NCBI GenBank assembly: GCA_002377985.1
Contig: DFQW01000082.1
Span: 13,233-30,843 of the forward strand
Length of the DNA stretch: 17,611 nucleotides
Direction of reading: 5' to 3'
Source of the DNA: Halieaceae bacterium UBA3479
GTDB taxonomy: Bacteria; Pseudomonadota; Gammaproteobacteria; Pseudomonadales; Halieaceae
Numbering within the stretch: position 1 is the first letter of the stretch; each line of letters opens with the position of its first letter. This document shows, one piece after another, positions 10,034 to 17,611 of this stretch. The notes beneath the pieces were generated by a model. It did no database searches and had not been told where the DNA came from. It saw only the letters and a program-made list of their open reading frames with translations. The position numbers and the translations under genes are program-made.

Positions 10034-11236
10034 ATGGCGGATAACAAAGCGGCTTTGAAAACCTTCCGCGAGGAAGTGGCAGCCTGGATGGCGGAAAATG
10101 TGCCGGCTGATCCGGGGTTCCTGTTACCCCTTACTTTTCTTGAGGTCGGTACGGAACAGCAGCTCGATTTTTTACGTGAGTGGCAGCACAAGCTGTGGAG
10201 CGCCGGTTACCTCGGGATGCATTGGCCGACCGAGTACGGTGGTCAAGGTGCCGATCCGGCCTATCAGTATGTCGTGGACAAGGAGCTCAGCCGACATAAC
10301 GCACCGATTATCTTCAACACCATAGGACTCAACTGGGTGGGGCCCCTGTTACTGGATATGGGGACCGATGAGGAGAAGGCGAAATACGTGAAGAAGATCC
10401 TCTCTGCCGAGGAGATCTGGTGTCAGGGATTCTCGGAGCCTGACCACGGCTCTGATCTGGGCGCCGTCCAAACCCGGGCGGTGAGGGAGGGCGACGAGTA
10501 TGTGGTGAACGGCTCCAAGATCTGGACCACGCTGGGTAATTATGCCGACCACATGATCCTCTTGGCGCGCACCAACCCCGAGGCAGAACGCAAGTATGAC
10601 GGTTTGTCATTTTTTCTGTCGCCGATGAAGGTGGCCGGGATCGAAGCCCATCCCATACGTAAGGTCACGGGCGAGTACGGTTTTAACCAGACGTTTTTCA
10701 CCGATGCCCGCATTCCAGCAAGCTGCCTCATGGGTGAGGAGGGCGGCGGTTGGCGGGTGGCGATGAAGACACTGGAGTACGAGCGGGGCGTGACCGCGGG
10801 GCAGGCCAGCGGGCACTGGGGGGTAACCATCCAGATCGATGACATGATGAACGATTTGCGTGGGCTGCAGCATGATGGTGAGGCGCTACTCTCGGACCCG
10901 ATTGTTCGTGATGACCTGGTCGGCTTCATGATGGAGGCCAAGGCCCTGTCTTTGTCCGCGCGACGGATGGCAGTGCCGGCGCTGAATACCGATTACCCGA
11001 TGGGGCTAGCTTTATCGGTGAAGTATCGTGGCACCGAGTACGAGCGACGCATGAAGCAATACACCGCAAGTAAACAGGGCGCCCGCAGTGCGCTCTACGT
11101 TGGTGATGCGGATGCTGTGCGGGGTGGATTTTGGCAGCGGGCCTACTTCAGTAATTTTGGTGCCACTATCGGGGGCGGCACTACCCAGGTGCAGGCCAAT
11201 ATTATCGCTGAGCATGTGCTCGGGCTGCCAAAGTAA
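10034..11236 (+). CDS. Acyl-CoA dehydrogenase, likely catalytic subunit of a heteromeric enzyme
   Basis: The 400-residue product resembles the larger subunit of two-gene acyl-CoA dehydrogenases such as mycobacterial FadE28/FadE29-type enzymes. Seen: WPTEYGGQGAD (64-74), FSEPDHGSDLGAVQT (133-147), NGSKIWTTLGNYAD (159-172), and a C-terminus of GGGTTQVQANIIAEHVLGLP. The usual C-terminal Glu is Gly, but Glu250 in LEYERG fits the alternative base position. The usual RxxFG FAD-contact motif after that helix is missing; LLSDPIVRDDL is found instead. ATG 10034 was chosen because AGGAG (10022-10026) sits seven bases upstream and MADNKAALKTFREEV begins the domain. An in-frame start at 9944 adds 30 unrelated residues. 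The next gene follows after 14 bases. Confidence 0.92.
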   Translation: MADNKAALKTFREEVAAWMAENVPADPGFLLPLTFLEVGTEQQLDFLREWQHKLWSAGYLGMHWPTEYGGQGADPAYQYVVDKELSRHNAPIIFNTIGLNWVGPLLLDMGTDEEKAKYVKKILSAEEIWCQGFSEPDHGSDLGAVQTRAVREGDEYVVNGSKIWTTLGNYADHMILLARTNPEAERKYDGLSFFLSPMKVAGIEAHPIRKVTGEYGFNQTFFTDARIPASCLMGEEGGGWRVAMKTLEYERGVTAGQASGHWGVTIQIDDMMNDLRGLQHDGEALLSDPIVRDDLVGFMMEAKALSLSARRMAVPALNTDYPMGLALSVKYRGTEYERRMKQYTASKQGARSALYVGDADAVRGGFWQRAYFSNFGATIGGGTTQVQANIIAEHVLGLPK

Positions 11237-11250
11237 GGGAGGGCTTAAAA

Positions 11251-12387
11251 ATGTTCAGTTATCCGCAAAATTTAGCAATCAGCCTGACCGAAGAGCAGGG
11301 CATGTTATTGGATGTCGCGAGGGGATTTGTGCGTGACCAGGCGCCCATTGAGGCGGTGCGCGCAGAGTTGGAGACCGAGACGGGTTACGACGCCGGAATT
11401 TGGCAACGCATGGTAGATATGGGCTGGACGGGCATCTCGCTACCCGACGAGGTGGGCGGTGCGGGCATGGGTGTTGGGTCTGCCGTGCCTGTTTTTGAGG
11501 CGCTGGGTGGCGGATTACTGGGGACTCCGTTGCTGAGTACCACGATAGCGGGTCAGTTGATTTGGCGCGCAGCAGGTGAGCAAGCTGCTGATTGGTTGGG
11601 CCGGCTTTGCGAGGGTCAAATTGGCACAGTGGCGTTTCTCGATCACGCAGACTGGGGTGTGCCCAATACCGGTGTTGCTTTGGATGCAGCGGGGTCTCTG
11701 AGCGGCGGCAAACACTTTGTTGCCGATGCCGGTGTGGCTGATATTTTTGTGGTGGTGGCCAATGAGAATGGAAGCCCGGTGCTCGCACTGGTTGAGCGCA
11801 GTGCGCTGACACCCGAGGCGGTATCCGCGAATGTCTTGATTGATCTGACCAAACGCGCTGCCAATGTCGATTTTACCGGCGTAACGCCGGCTTACGTTGT
11901 GCGTGGTGAGGCGGTGACGAGTGCGCTGCGGGACACGCTGCTACTGGCTGCCTTGCTGACGGCCGCAGAAACAACCGGTGCGGCCGGCCGGTGTTTGTCC
12001 AGCATTATTGAGTATCTCAAGACGCGTAAACAGTTTGGAAAATTGATTGGTTCCTATCAGGCACTCAAACACCCCACGGTCGATATCTATGTGGGTATGG
12101 AGAATGCGCGGTCCTTCGTTTATCACGGCGCGACCATCGTGGGCGATGAGACGCTGTCTGCTGATGCCGAGGTGGCCTGTCGTATGGCTAAGGTGGCGGC
12201 CGATGAGGTGATGGTCTATGCCGGGGATCGCGCGGTTCAGTTCCATGGCGGGTTTGGCTTTACATGGGAGTGTGACTCGACCCTGTTTATCCGCCGTGCC
12301 CAATGGGCCCAACAGATGTTTGGGGACGCAATCCATCATCGAAAGCGGTTGGCGGCCCTGCTACTGGATAATCACAATAGCGGCTAG
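11251..12387 (+). CDS. Acyl-CoA dehydrogenase-like protein, probable non-catalytic partner subunit
   Basis: The product is 378 residues with the acyl-CoA dehydrogenase fold (LTEEQGMLLDVARGFVRD at 12-29; PDEVGGAGMG at 65-74). It keeps FAD contacts that the preceding protein lacks: TRKQFG (258-263) and VQFHGGFGFTWE (329-340). It has no TEPGxGSD-type loop. Neither catalytic Glu position is filled: the C-terminus reads AQQMFGDAIHHR, and the helix carrying the alternative base reads DTLLLAALLTAAE. This pattern fits the non-catalytic half of an alpha2-beta2 enzyme with the gene just upstream, as known for FadE28/FadE29-type pairs. GGGAGGG (11237-11243) is a strong Shine-Dalgarno. The substrate is unknown; steroid or branched side chains are possible but unsupported. 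Confidence 0.88.
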   Translation: MFSYPQNLAISLTEEQGMLLDVARGFVRDQAPIEAVRAELETETGYDAGIWQRMVDMGWTGISLPDEVGGAGMGVGSAVPVFEALGGGLLGTPLLSTTIAGQLIWRAAGEQAADWLGRLCEGQIGTVAFLDHADWGVPNTGVALDAAGSLSGGKHFVADAGVADIFVVVANENGSPVLALVERSALTPEAVSANVLIDLTKRAANVDFTGVTPAYVVRGEAVTSALRDTLLLAALLTAAETTGAAGRCLSSIIEYLKTRKQFGKLIGSYQALKHPTVDIYVGMENARSFVYHGATIVGDETLSADAEVACRMAKVAADEVMVYAGDRAVQFHGGFGFTWECDSTLFIRRAQWAQQMFGDAIHHRKRLAALLLDNHNSG

Positions 12388-12409
12388 GGCACTGATGCAC
12401 TGGCCGGAT

Positions 12410-12439
12410 CCTCCCTGACCGCAGTTGCCGTCAGGGAGG
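12410..12439. terminator. Stem-loop between convergent genes, possibly a bidirectional terminator
   Basis: CCTCCCTGAC (12410-12419) pairs perfectly with GTCAGGGAGG (12430-12439) around a 10-base loop, between the acyl-CoA dehydrogenase stop and the dipeptidase stop. The right arm covers the dipeptidase TGA (12433-12431). Neither side has a T-run, so it is not a classic intrinsic terminator. It may protect 3' ends or pause polymerase. Confidence 0.45.
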
Positions 12440-13609
12440 GGGTAAATGTTCGCTCAGAAAGCGTGCGAGGTTGCCCCCCATAACGGCGGAGATCTCCGCT
12501 TCGGTGAAGTCGGCATCGACCAGAGCCTGCGTCAGATGGGGTAGCTGGGAGGCGTTGATCGGCGTGGTGACGGAGCCGTCCCAGTCCGACCCCAGTGCAA
12601 TGTGTTCCAGCCCAAAGCGATCGATGCCATAGCGAATGGCCCCGGCGATCGCCTCAATACCCTCGCCGCAGGTCACGTCCGCCCAGAATCCGACACCTAT
12701 CAGTCCGCCCGCTGCGGTAATCAACCCCATGGTCTCGTCGCTGATATTCCTTGGGCTGGGGCAGTGACCCTGAAAGCCGGTATGACTCACGATCAGTGCC
12801 GCTCCCCCGGTCGTTGCCAAGGTATCCCGCACCGTCGCTTCGCTGCTGTGTGCCACGTCGATCATGATATTGAGAGCCTGCATCTTGGTGACTGCTTCGC
12901 GACCGAAGGGCGTCAGGCCACTTTGCGATTCGCCATGCAATGACCCACCGAGCCGATTGTCGAAGAAGTGTTGCAGACTCATCATGCGGAAGCCGACCGC
13001 GTACAATTTTTCAATGTTTTCCAAATCACCGTCCAGCGCGTGGGAGCCCTCTGTCCCCAGAAGCGCGCCCACAACTTCGCTCCCGGCTTGGCGTTGCGCG
13101 ATTAGCGTAGCTAGATCAGATCGGGATCGAATCAGGTTGAGCTGCGGATGTTGCTGAACGGCGGCGTGAACCCGCTCCGCTTGTAATACGGCACGGGCAT
13201 ACAGACTGTGCTGCGTGTCGGCAGGCCAGCGCTGTGCCAGCCCGAGTATGCTGATATTGTCAGGTGCGTCACTCGCGTTGCGATCATAATTTTGGCCGCG
13301 GGGCGATTTGGTTACCGTAGTAAACATCTGCAGAGTGGCTCCGCCCTGAAGCAATTTGGGCACGTCCACTTGCCCATGACCGTGGTCGGCCAGCAAATCT
13401 TTCCCCCACAGGGCAGAATCGGCGTGCAGATCGCCAACGATCAGTGTCCTGTGCAAATTGAGCGTGGCCTCTGTGGGAGGGCGGCCCGGATCGCCGACGA
13501 CCCGATTGGAGGCGCGATCGACCCACTGTGGACCCAGGCCAAAAAAGGCCACTGTCAGTGCGACAGACAAGAACGCCATTAGCGTCAGTAAGCGCTTTAG
13601 CCACTTCAT
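12431..13609 (-). CDS. Membrane dipeptidase, peptidase family M19
   Basis: Zinc dipeptidase of the renal-dipeptidase family, predicted to cleave dipeptides outside the cytoplasmic membrane. The product is 392 residues. Residues 1-26 (MKWLKRLLTLMAFLSVALTV...) form a signal peptide or membrane anchor with no lipobox. Metal-site residues are visible: GDLHADSA with His62 and Asp64, the bridging Glu187 in GTEGSHALDGD, His254 in DVAHSSEAT, His276 in VSHTG and the GSDWDG motif at 340-345. SPRNISDETM (285-294) is also typical. The ATG at 13609-13607 was chosen because AGGAG (13619-13615) lies five bases upstream and the signal sequence starts there. The frame stays open to 14092, but that part lies antisense to the photolyase gene. 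Its substrate is unknown. Confidence 0.92.
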   Translation of the reverse strand: MKWLKRLLTLMAFLSVALTVAFFGLGPQWVDRASNRVVGDPGRPPTEATLNLHRTLIVGDLHADSALWGKDLLADHGHGQVDVPKLLQGGATLQMFTTVTKSPRGQNYDRNASDAPDNISILGLAQRWPADTQHSLYARAVLQAERVHAAVQQHPQLNLIRSRSDLATLIAQRQAGSEVVGALLGTEGSHALDGDLENIEKLYAVGFRMMSLQHFFDNRLGGSLHGESQSGLTPFGREAVTKMQALNIMIDVAHSSEATVRDTLATTGGAALIVSHTGFQGHCPSPRNISDETMGLITAAGGLIGVGFWADVTCGEGIEAIAGAIRYGIDRFGLEHIALGSDWDGSVTTPINASQLPHLTQALVDADFTEAEISAVMGGNLARFLSEHLPPP

Positions 13610-13614
13610 GGTCA

Positions 13615-13619
13615 CTCCT
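13615..13619 (-). promoter_or_regulatory. Shine-Dalgarno fixing the dipeptidase start
   Basis: The minus strand reads AGGAG five bases before the ATG at 13609-13607. This supports a 392-residue protein instead of the 553-residue open frame. Confidence 0.75.
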
Positions 13620-13711
13620 GCGAGGAGATGTGAACGCGACTTGGCGAGTCTGTCTGTTTTACTGTCGGCGAGCAACTGGTCTGCGCCATAAACGCGGCCG
13701 TAACTAGGGGT

Positions 13712-15241
13712 ATGAACCCCAATAGCGGCATCCTCATTCTCGGTGACCAGTTGAGCTGGCATCACCCGGTGCTCTCGGGCGCCGACCCAGCCGAAGTCGT
13801 CATTATCCTCGCTGAGGTGGCGGAGGAGGCAACCTACGTCAGACATAATCGACACAAAATTGCGCTGATATTCAGCGCCATGCGCCATTTTGCGCAGGCG
13901 CTTGAGGCGCGCGGTTTCAACGTGCAGTACTACCGCTTCAACGATGACGTGCCTTCTTTGCTGGGAGCATGTCAGCGTGCCCGCGACACCTGGTCGCTCG
14001 CAGCGCTGCACGTCTGTGAGCCGGGCGAGTATCGTTTGGTTGAGCAGATGACAAGCTGGGAACAGGCGCTCGGCATTACCGTAACGCTGCACGAGGACTC
14101 CCGGTTTTTAGCTTCCCGGGCAGACTTTTCGCATTGGGCTGAAGGTCGCAAGCAGCTGCGCATGGAGTACTTTTACCGCGACATGCGCAAGCGTTACCGC
14201 CTTTTAATGGAGGGTGACCAGCCTGAGGGTGGCAAGTGGAACTACGACGCGGATAACCGCCAGGGCTGGCGGGGGCAAACCGACATTCCCCAACGACCCA
14301 ATCCTGTGCTCGATGCTGTCACGCAGGAGGTCATCGCCGAGGTGGCGGTGGCTTTTCCGGACAATCCCGGAGATCTGGCGACCTTCCGTTGGGCGGTTAC
14401 TGCAGAAGACGCCGAAAAAGAGCTGGCGTGGTTTTGCGAGCACGCATTACCGCGATTCGGTACCTATCAGGATGCCTTGGCAGAGGCCTCCCCCTGGCTA
14501 TTTCACGGCCTGATTTCGATGTATCTCAACATTGGGCTATTGGAACCCCTGTCGGTTTGTGAACGCGTTGAGGCCGCGTATCGTCGCGGTCACTGCAGTC
14601 TCGCCGCTGCCGAGGGATTCATCCGACAGGTGTTGGGGTGGCGCGAGTACGTGCGCGGATTGTATTGGCTACACATGCCCGACTACGGGAAGCGCAACGC
14701 GCTCTCCGCAAATCGATCCCTACCCGACTGGTTCTGGACTGGCGAGACACAGATGCGCTGTTTGTCTCGCGCACTCAAGCAGTCACTGGATCTGGGTTAT
14801 GCCCATCATATTCAGCGCCTGATGGTGATTGGTAATTTCGCTTTACTGGCCGGACTCGATGTCGAGGCGGTCTGCGACTGGTATCTCGCGGTTTATCTTG
14901 ACGCCTTTGAGTGGGTGGAATTACCCAATACGCTCGGCATGGCGCTGTTTGCCGATGGCGGCATCATGGCCTCCAAACCCTATGCAGCCAGTGGTAAATA
15001 TATCCAGAAGCAGGGTGACCACTGTCGGGCCTGTCCCTATGACCCCAAGCAAGTTACCGGTGATCGCGCCTGTCCGTATAACAGCTTGTATTGGCATTTC
15101 ATTGATCGACACAGCGACACGTTGAGTCAAAATCCCCGCATGGGGTTGATTATGGGCGGTTGGAAAAAGCGCGCGGCCAGTGATCGCGACGCCGTTGTTC
15201 ACTGGGGTGAGCAGATGCTACAGCGCCTCGCCAGCCTCTAG
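13712..15241 (+). CDS. phrB: Iron-sulfur bacterial cryptochrome/(6-4) photolyase, PhrB type
   Basis: Flavoprotein of the deoxyribodipyrimidine-photolyase-related group (FeS-BCP), which uses light to reverse (6-4) UV photoproducts. The product is 509 residues, close to Agrobacterium PhrB (about 507). The N-terminal alpha/beta antenna domain opens with GILILGDQLS (6-15). The C-terminal helical FAD domain holds FIRQVLGWREYVRGLYW (303-319), YAHHIQRLMV (363-372) with the His365-His366 pair, and FEWVELPNTLGMALFADGG (399-417). Four Cys fit a [4Fe-4S] site: C350, C438, C441 and C454 (HCRACPY, RACPY), the same spacing as recalled for PhrB. The ATG at 13712 follows AGGGG with a short gap. It is divergent from the dipeptidase and converges on the DUF2256/cry-DASH pair. 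A sensory, non-repair role cannot be excluded. Confidence 0.95.
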   Translation: MNPNSGILILGDQLSWHHPVLSGADPAEVVIILAEVAEEATYVRHNRHKIALIFSAMRHFAQALEARGFNVQYYRFNDDVPSLLGACQRARDTWSLAALHVCEPGEYRLVEQMTSWEQALGITVTLHEDSRFLASRADFSHWAEGRKQLRMEYFYRDMRKRYRLLMEGDQPEGGKWNYDADNRQGWRGQTDIPQRPNPVLDAVTQEVIAEVAVAFPDNPGDLATFRWAVTAEDAEKELAWFCEHALPRFGTYQDALAEASPWLFHGLISMYLNIGLLEPLSVCERVEAAYRRGHCSLAAAEGFIRQVLGWREYVRGLYWLHMPDYGKRNALSANRSLPDWFWTGETQMRCLSRALKQSLDLGYAHHIQRLMVIGNFALLAGLDVEAVCDWYLAVYLDAFEWVELPNTLGMALFADGGIMASKPYAASGKYIQKQGDHCRACPYDPKQVTGDRACPYNSLYWHFIDRHSDTLSQNPRMGLIMGGWKKRAASDRDAVVHWGEQMLQRLASL

Positions 15242-15262
15242 TGGCCGCGTTCCTCCCCAACG

Positions 15263-15412
15263 TCACGATTTGCCCTGGCGCTGTCCGCTGCAGCGGCGGG
15301 AGCAGTAAACGATCTGATCCCATTGATGTTTCCAGCGTGCCCGCCAGGTAAAGGGGCGTTCGCACACCGGGCAGATTTTGGTGGGCAAATCTGACTTCTT
15401 GCGATGCTTCAT
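15263..15412 (-). CDS. DUF2256 small zinc-finger protein
   Basis: A 49-residue basic protein of the DUF2256 family, function unknown. MKHRKKSDLPTKICPVCERP leads into FTWRARWKHQWDQIVYCSRRC. Cys14, Cys17, Cys37 and Cys41 form a likely zinc-binding CxxC...CxxxC site, with conserved aromatics (W23, W27, W31) between. The ATG shares one base with the upstream cry-DASH stop (TGATG), so translation is probably coupled. An in-frame start further upstream would only add cry-DASH antiframe residues. This family often lies beside photolyase/cryptochrome genes, which suggests a partner or accessory role (inference). Its stop lies 21 bases from the end of the convergent phrB. Confidence 0.87.
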   Translation of the reverse strand: MKHRKKSDLPTKICPVCERPFTWRARWKHQWDQIVYCSRRCSGQRQGKS

Positions 15413-16713
15413 CAGCGCGGACCCGTGATGGGCCAGTCGGCGCCGTCCACCACATAGGCGGGTTGAGGCACGCGAAAACCGTCCCATTTTCGGGTGAAAA
15501 CACCGGCCTCATCGTATTGCGCCGCCTGTTTCTCAAGATTGAAGTGACGACCACCCCGAGGATCGCTACCAACCCCGGCGATGTATTGCCAGTTGCCATA
15601 GTTGCTGCCCACGTCGTAATCAATCAGCTGTTGCTCAAAAAACGCAGCGCCATAGCGCCAGTCCAGGTTGAGTTCATGAATCAGGCAGGAGGCGGCAATC
15701 TGGCGGCCGCGATTGCTCATCCAGCCGGTCGCCGTCAGCTGATGCATCAGTGCATTAACCAGCGGGTAATCGGTGTCACCTGCGCACCACCGGGCAAATT
15801 GGCGAGGATCAAAGGAGCGCAGAGATGAGCCCTTGTGTCGTCCACTCTGCCGGTAAAGTGTCAGGCCGTCCAACATGGCCCGCCAGTGAAAAAATTCTCG
15901 CCATAGTAGTTCAAAGTAAAGCCAGTAGGTTGATTCGTTGGCAACGCGCTCTTTTTCGAAGCGGAATATCGCGTGGGCAACCTCTTTGACTGACAGGGCG
16001 CCGTTGGCGATCCAAGGCGACAGGGTGCTGGATCCAGCCAGACCGTTAAGGTCATTGCGCGTGCTTTTATAGTCGACAATCCCCGCTTCCTGAAAAAGAA
16101 ACTGGTCCAGCCGCCTAAGGCCCGCAGTGCGCCCGCCCGGCAGCGGCAAGCCGGGGTGCGGGGACGCTGCTGCCACTGGAATGGCATCAAACTGAGCCGC
16201 GGGCGGAGGCGGCAGTTTCTCCGGTGACCATAGCAGTGGCGCGATGGCGAGCTGCTCGACTTTTCGCCGGAACGGCGAAAACGTAGCAGGATACTCGTCC
16301 CAACTGAATGGAAACTGATCCGGAGTAAATAGGGTGTTGCCCGGATGCACCGTCAGCGGGACGGGCAGCCTCGCGGCTAAAAATTGCAGCGCCTGCGTCT
16401 CATACCACCCCGGTGTCTGTGAGGTGCTGACGGTATCTATCGAGAAGCGCTCGACGACTTGTGGGATCACGAGCTCCGGCGAGCCTTCGAGCACCATCAG
16501 GTCCTGGCCCAGCTCTTGGAGCGCCTCGCGGAGCGCTTGCAATGACTCTCTTAAAAACCGGTTTCGCTGCGGCCCAATACCCGTCAGATTGCACCAGGGA
16601 CGCGGCTTGGGTAAGAGGTAGAGACAGAGCAACGACTCGGCATCACAGGCACTGAGAAGCGCCGCATTGTCGGCTAACCGCAAATCGTTCTGAAACCAAT
16701 GGAGATGGCGCAT
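15412..16713 (-). CDS. Cryptochrome DASH (photolyase family)
   Basis: FAD and probably folate (MTHF)-binding photolyase homologue of the CRY-DASH group, known for repair of CPDs in single-stranded DNA and possible light signalling. The product is 433 residues from MRHLHWFQNDLRLADN. Seen: the cofactor-binding segment YKSTRNDLNGLAGSSTLSPW (215-234), WLYFELLWREFFHW (264-277), TGWMSNRGRQ (329-338), and the CRY-DASH hallmark YDVGSNYGNWQYIAGVGSDP (366-385) followed by RHFNLEKQAAQYD. The start at 16713-16711 was preferred because family proteins begin with this strand. An ATG at 16788 would add 25 unrelated residues, and neither has a strong Shine-Dalgarno. It forms an operon with DUF2256 and is divergent from galK. 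Confidence 0.95.
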   Translation of the reverse strand: MRHLHWFQNDLRLADNAALLSACDAESLLCLYLLPKPRPWCNLTGIGPQRNRFLRESLQALREALQELGQDLMVLEGSPELVIPQVVERFSIDTVSTSQTPGWYETQALQFLAARLPVPLTVHPGNTLFTPDQFPFSWDEYPATFSPFRRKVEQLAIAPLLWSPEKLPPPPAAQFDAIPVAAASPHPGLPLPGGRTAGLRRLDQFLFQEAGIVDYKSTRNDLNGLAGSSTLSPWIANGALSVKEVAHAIFRFEKERVANESTYWLYFELLWREFFHWRAMLDGLTLYRQSGRHKGSSLRSFDPRQFARWCAGDTDYPLVNALMHQLTATGWMSNRGRQIAASCLIHELNLDWRYGAAFFEQQLIDYDVGSNYGNWQYIAGVGSDPRGGRHFNLEKQAAQYDEAGVFTRKWDGFRVPQPAYVVDGADWPITGPR

Positions 16714-16841
16714 ATCGACTCGGAGAGGAGGGGGCTTTTGGTGTACGCTGACGGCGAGATGGCGGATCGGCAAACAGGCAACTGGCACCGGTTCTCAGCA
16801 TCACTCTTTCCGTAATTTTCAGCGAACACCATGTGCCCGAG

Positions 16842-17611
16842 ATGATCGAACCCACCCCAACGTTGAATGCATTGGCTGAAAAAGCCGGCAACCTCCTCCG
16901 GGCACAGTTTGGTGCAGAGCCCACATGGATGGGGATTGCACCGGGGCGGGTCAATTTGATCGGTGAGCATACCGACTACAATCAGGGTTGGGTGCTGCCC
17001 ATTGCGATTGATCGCTACACCGTGCTGGCTGCCGCACCCGGCAAATCCTCGGGCTCACTGCGTGTTTACAGTGAGCCGCTACGGGAACAGGGGGTGCTGT
17101 CGTTGGACGATGGGGTGGCACCTCACCCGAAGGGCTGGATGCGCTATGTGCAGGGCGTGGTTGCCGAATATCGTAGCCTTGGGGTGAAGTGCCCGGCGAT
17201 GGATGTGGTTGCCGTATCCAGTGTGCCGCTGGGTGGCGGCCTGTCCAGCAGCGCAGCGCTTGAGCTGGCGGTAGCGCATCTCATCGAAGCGGCTTCAACG
17301 CAGGCGAGAACGTCGGCGGAGCGGATTGCAGCAAGTATTCGGGCCGAGCGCCATTTTGCGGGTGTGCCCTGCGGCATCATGGACCAGACGGTCGTGGAGT
17401 TGGGGCAAGCGAGGCATGCTCTGCTGTTGGACTGCCAGGACGAGACTTTTTCTCACGTGCCCTGCCTGGCGCCCCATATCGCCATGCTGGTAATCCACTC
17501 CGGTGTATCGCATTCATTGGCAAGTGGCGCGTACGCGGAGCGTCGGGCGGAGTGGGAATCGGCTGCTGAAAAGGTGGGTTTGAGCAGTCTTCGCATGTTG
17601 GAGGCGCCGCG
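16842..17611 (+). CDS. galK: Galactokinase, 5' part (runs off right edge)
   Basis: Phosphorylates galactose to galactose-1-phosphate, the first committed step of the Leloir pathway. About 256 residues are present, some two thirds of a usual 380-residue GalK, with no frameshift. GHMP-kinase features: APGRVNLIGEHTDYN (33-47), with Arg36 and the galactose-binding GEHTD; the ATP loop PLGGGLSSSAALE (129-141); and GVPCGIMDQ (174-182) with the catalytic base Asp181. The ATG at 16842 fits the usual N-terminal length. An in-frame GTG at 16833 is possible, and no good Shine-Dalgarno is visible for either. It is divergent from cry-DASH across 128 bases. Whether galT or galM follows cannot be seen. Confidence 0.95.
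   Translation, partial: MIEPTPTLNALAEKAGNLLRAQFGAEPTWMGIAPGRVNLIGEHTDYNQGWVLPIAIDRYTVLAAAPGKSSGSLRVYSEPLREQGVLSLDDGVAPHPKGWMRYVQGVVAEYRSLGVKCPAMDVVAVSSVPLGGGLSSSAALELAVAHLIEAASTQARTSAERIAASIRAERHFAGVPCGIMDQTVVELGQARHALLLDCQDETFSHVPCLAPHIAMLVIHSGVSHSLASGAYAERRAEWESAAEKVGLSSLRMLEAP

Noticed and set aside
11279..11812. Minus-strand 177-codon frame opposite the third dehydrogenase
   Set aside because: Low-complexity Pro/His/Arg/Gln translation typical of a shadow frame.
13610..13711. Promoters for the divergent dipeptidase and phrB genes
   Set aside because: No -35/-10 pair with acceptable match and spacing could be found on either strand, though promoters must exist nearby.
13610..14092. N-terminal extension of the dipeptidase by 161 residues
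   Set aside because: It lies antisense to the phrB start. A Shine-Dalgarno and a signal sequence mark the ATG at 13609.
16714..16788. 25-residue extension of cry-DASH
   Set aside because: Family members start at the MRxLxWFxNDLR strand. The extra residues are Pro-rich and unlike the family.

Overview
The window is ordinary, gene-dense chromosome from a gammaproteobacterium. It reads as about 55-60% G+C with short intergenic gaps. The ManB, IspB, L21/L27, Obg and ProB sequences resemble their gammaproteobacterial (E. coli/Pseudomonas) counterparts. Two photolyase-family genes and several acyl-CoA dehydrogenases suggest an aerobic, sunlit, probably marine heterotroph, perhaps of the Halieaceae/OM60 type. 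That placement is inference from gene content. No tRNA, rRNA, CRISPR array, insertion sequence or phage gene was seen. No stretch longer than about 250 bases lacks a gene.

Layout. (1) 1-780 (+): 3' part of a phosphomannomutase gene (manB/cpsG), meeting ispB-pgi (3365-781, minus) head-on with no spacer. (2) 3366-3616: divergent promoter region. (3) 3617-7433 (+): rplU, rpmA, a rho-independent terminator, then obgE/cgtA, proB (TTG start overlapping the obgE stop) and a ZIP metal transporter. (4) 8522-7416 (-): ferrochelatase hemH, overlapping the ZIP gene tail to tail by 18 bases. (5) 8523-8688: divergent control region with a good sigma70 promoter overlapping a perfect 10-base palindrome. (6) 8689-12387 (+): three acyl-CoA dehydrogenase genes; the last two look like the catalytic and non-catalytic subunits of one heteromeric enzyme. 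(7) 13609-12431 (-): membrane-anchored M19 dipeptidase. (8) 13712-16713: a light-related cluster, with an iron-sulfur (6-4) photolyase-like gene (+) converging on a cry-DASH gene and a 49-residue DUF2256 zinc-finger gene (-). (9) 16842-17611 (+): 5' part of galactokinase galK.

Working together. ManB, Pgi and GalK belong to hexose-phosphate metabolism, IspB to the quinone side chain, and HemH to haem. The acyl-CoA dehydrogenases serve beta-oxidation of an unidentified acyl-CoA. The photolyase cluster serves UV repair or light sensing. No wholly new system was found. The points most worth a second look are a Pgi lacking the usual catalytic Glu and His, the split-function acyl-CoA dehydrogenase pair, the DUF2256/cry-DASH coupling opposite an FeS photolyase, and the palindrome in the hemH/acyl-CoA dehydrogenase control region.
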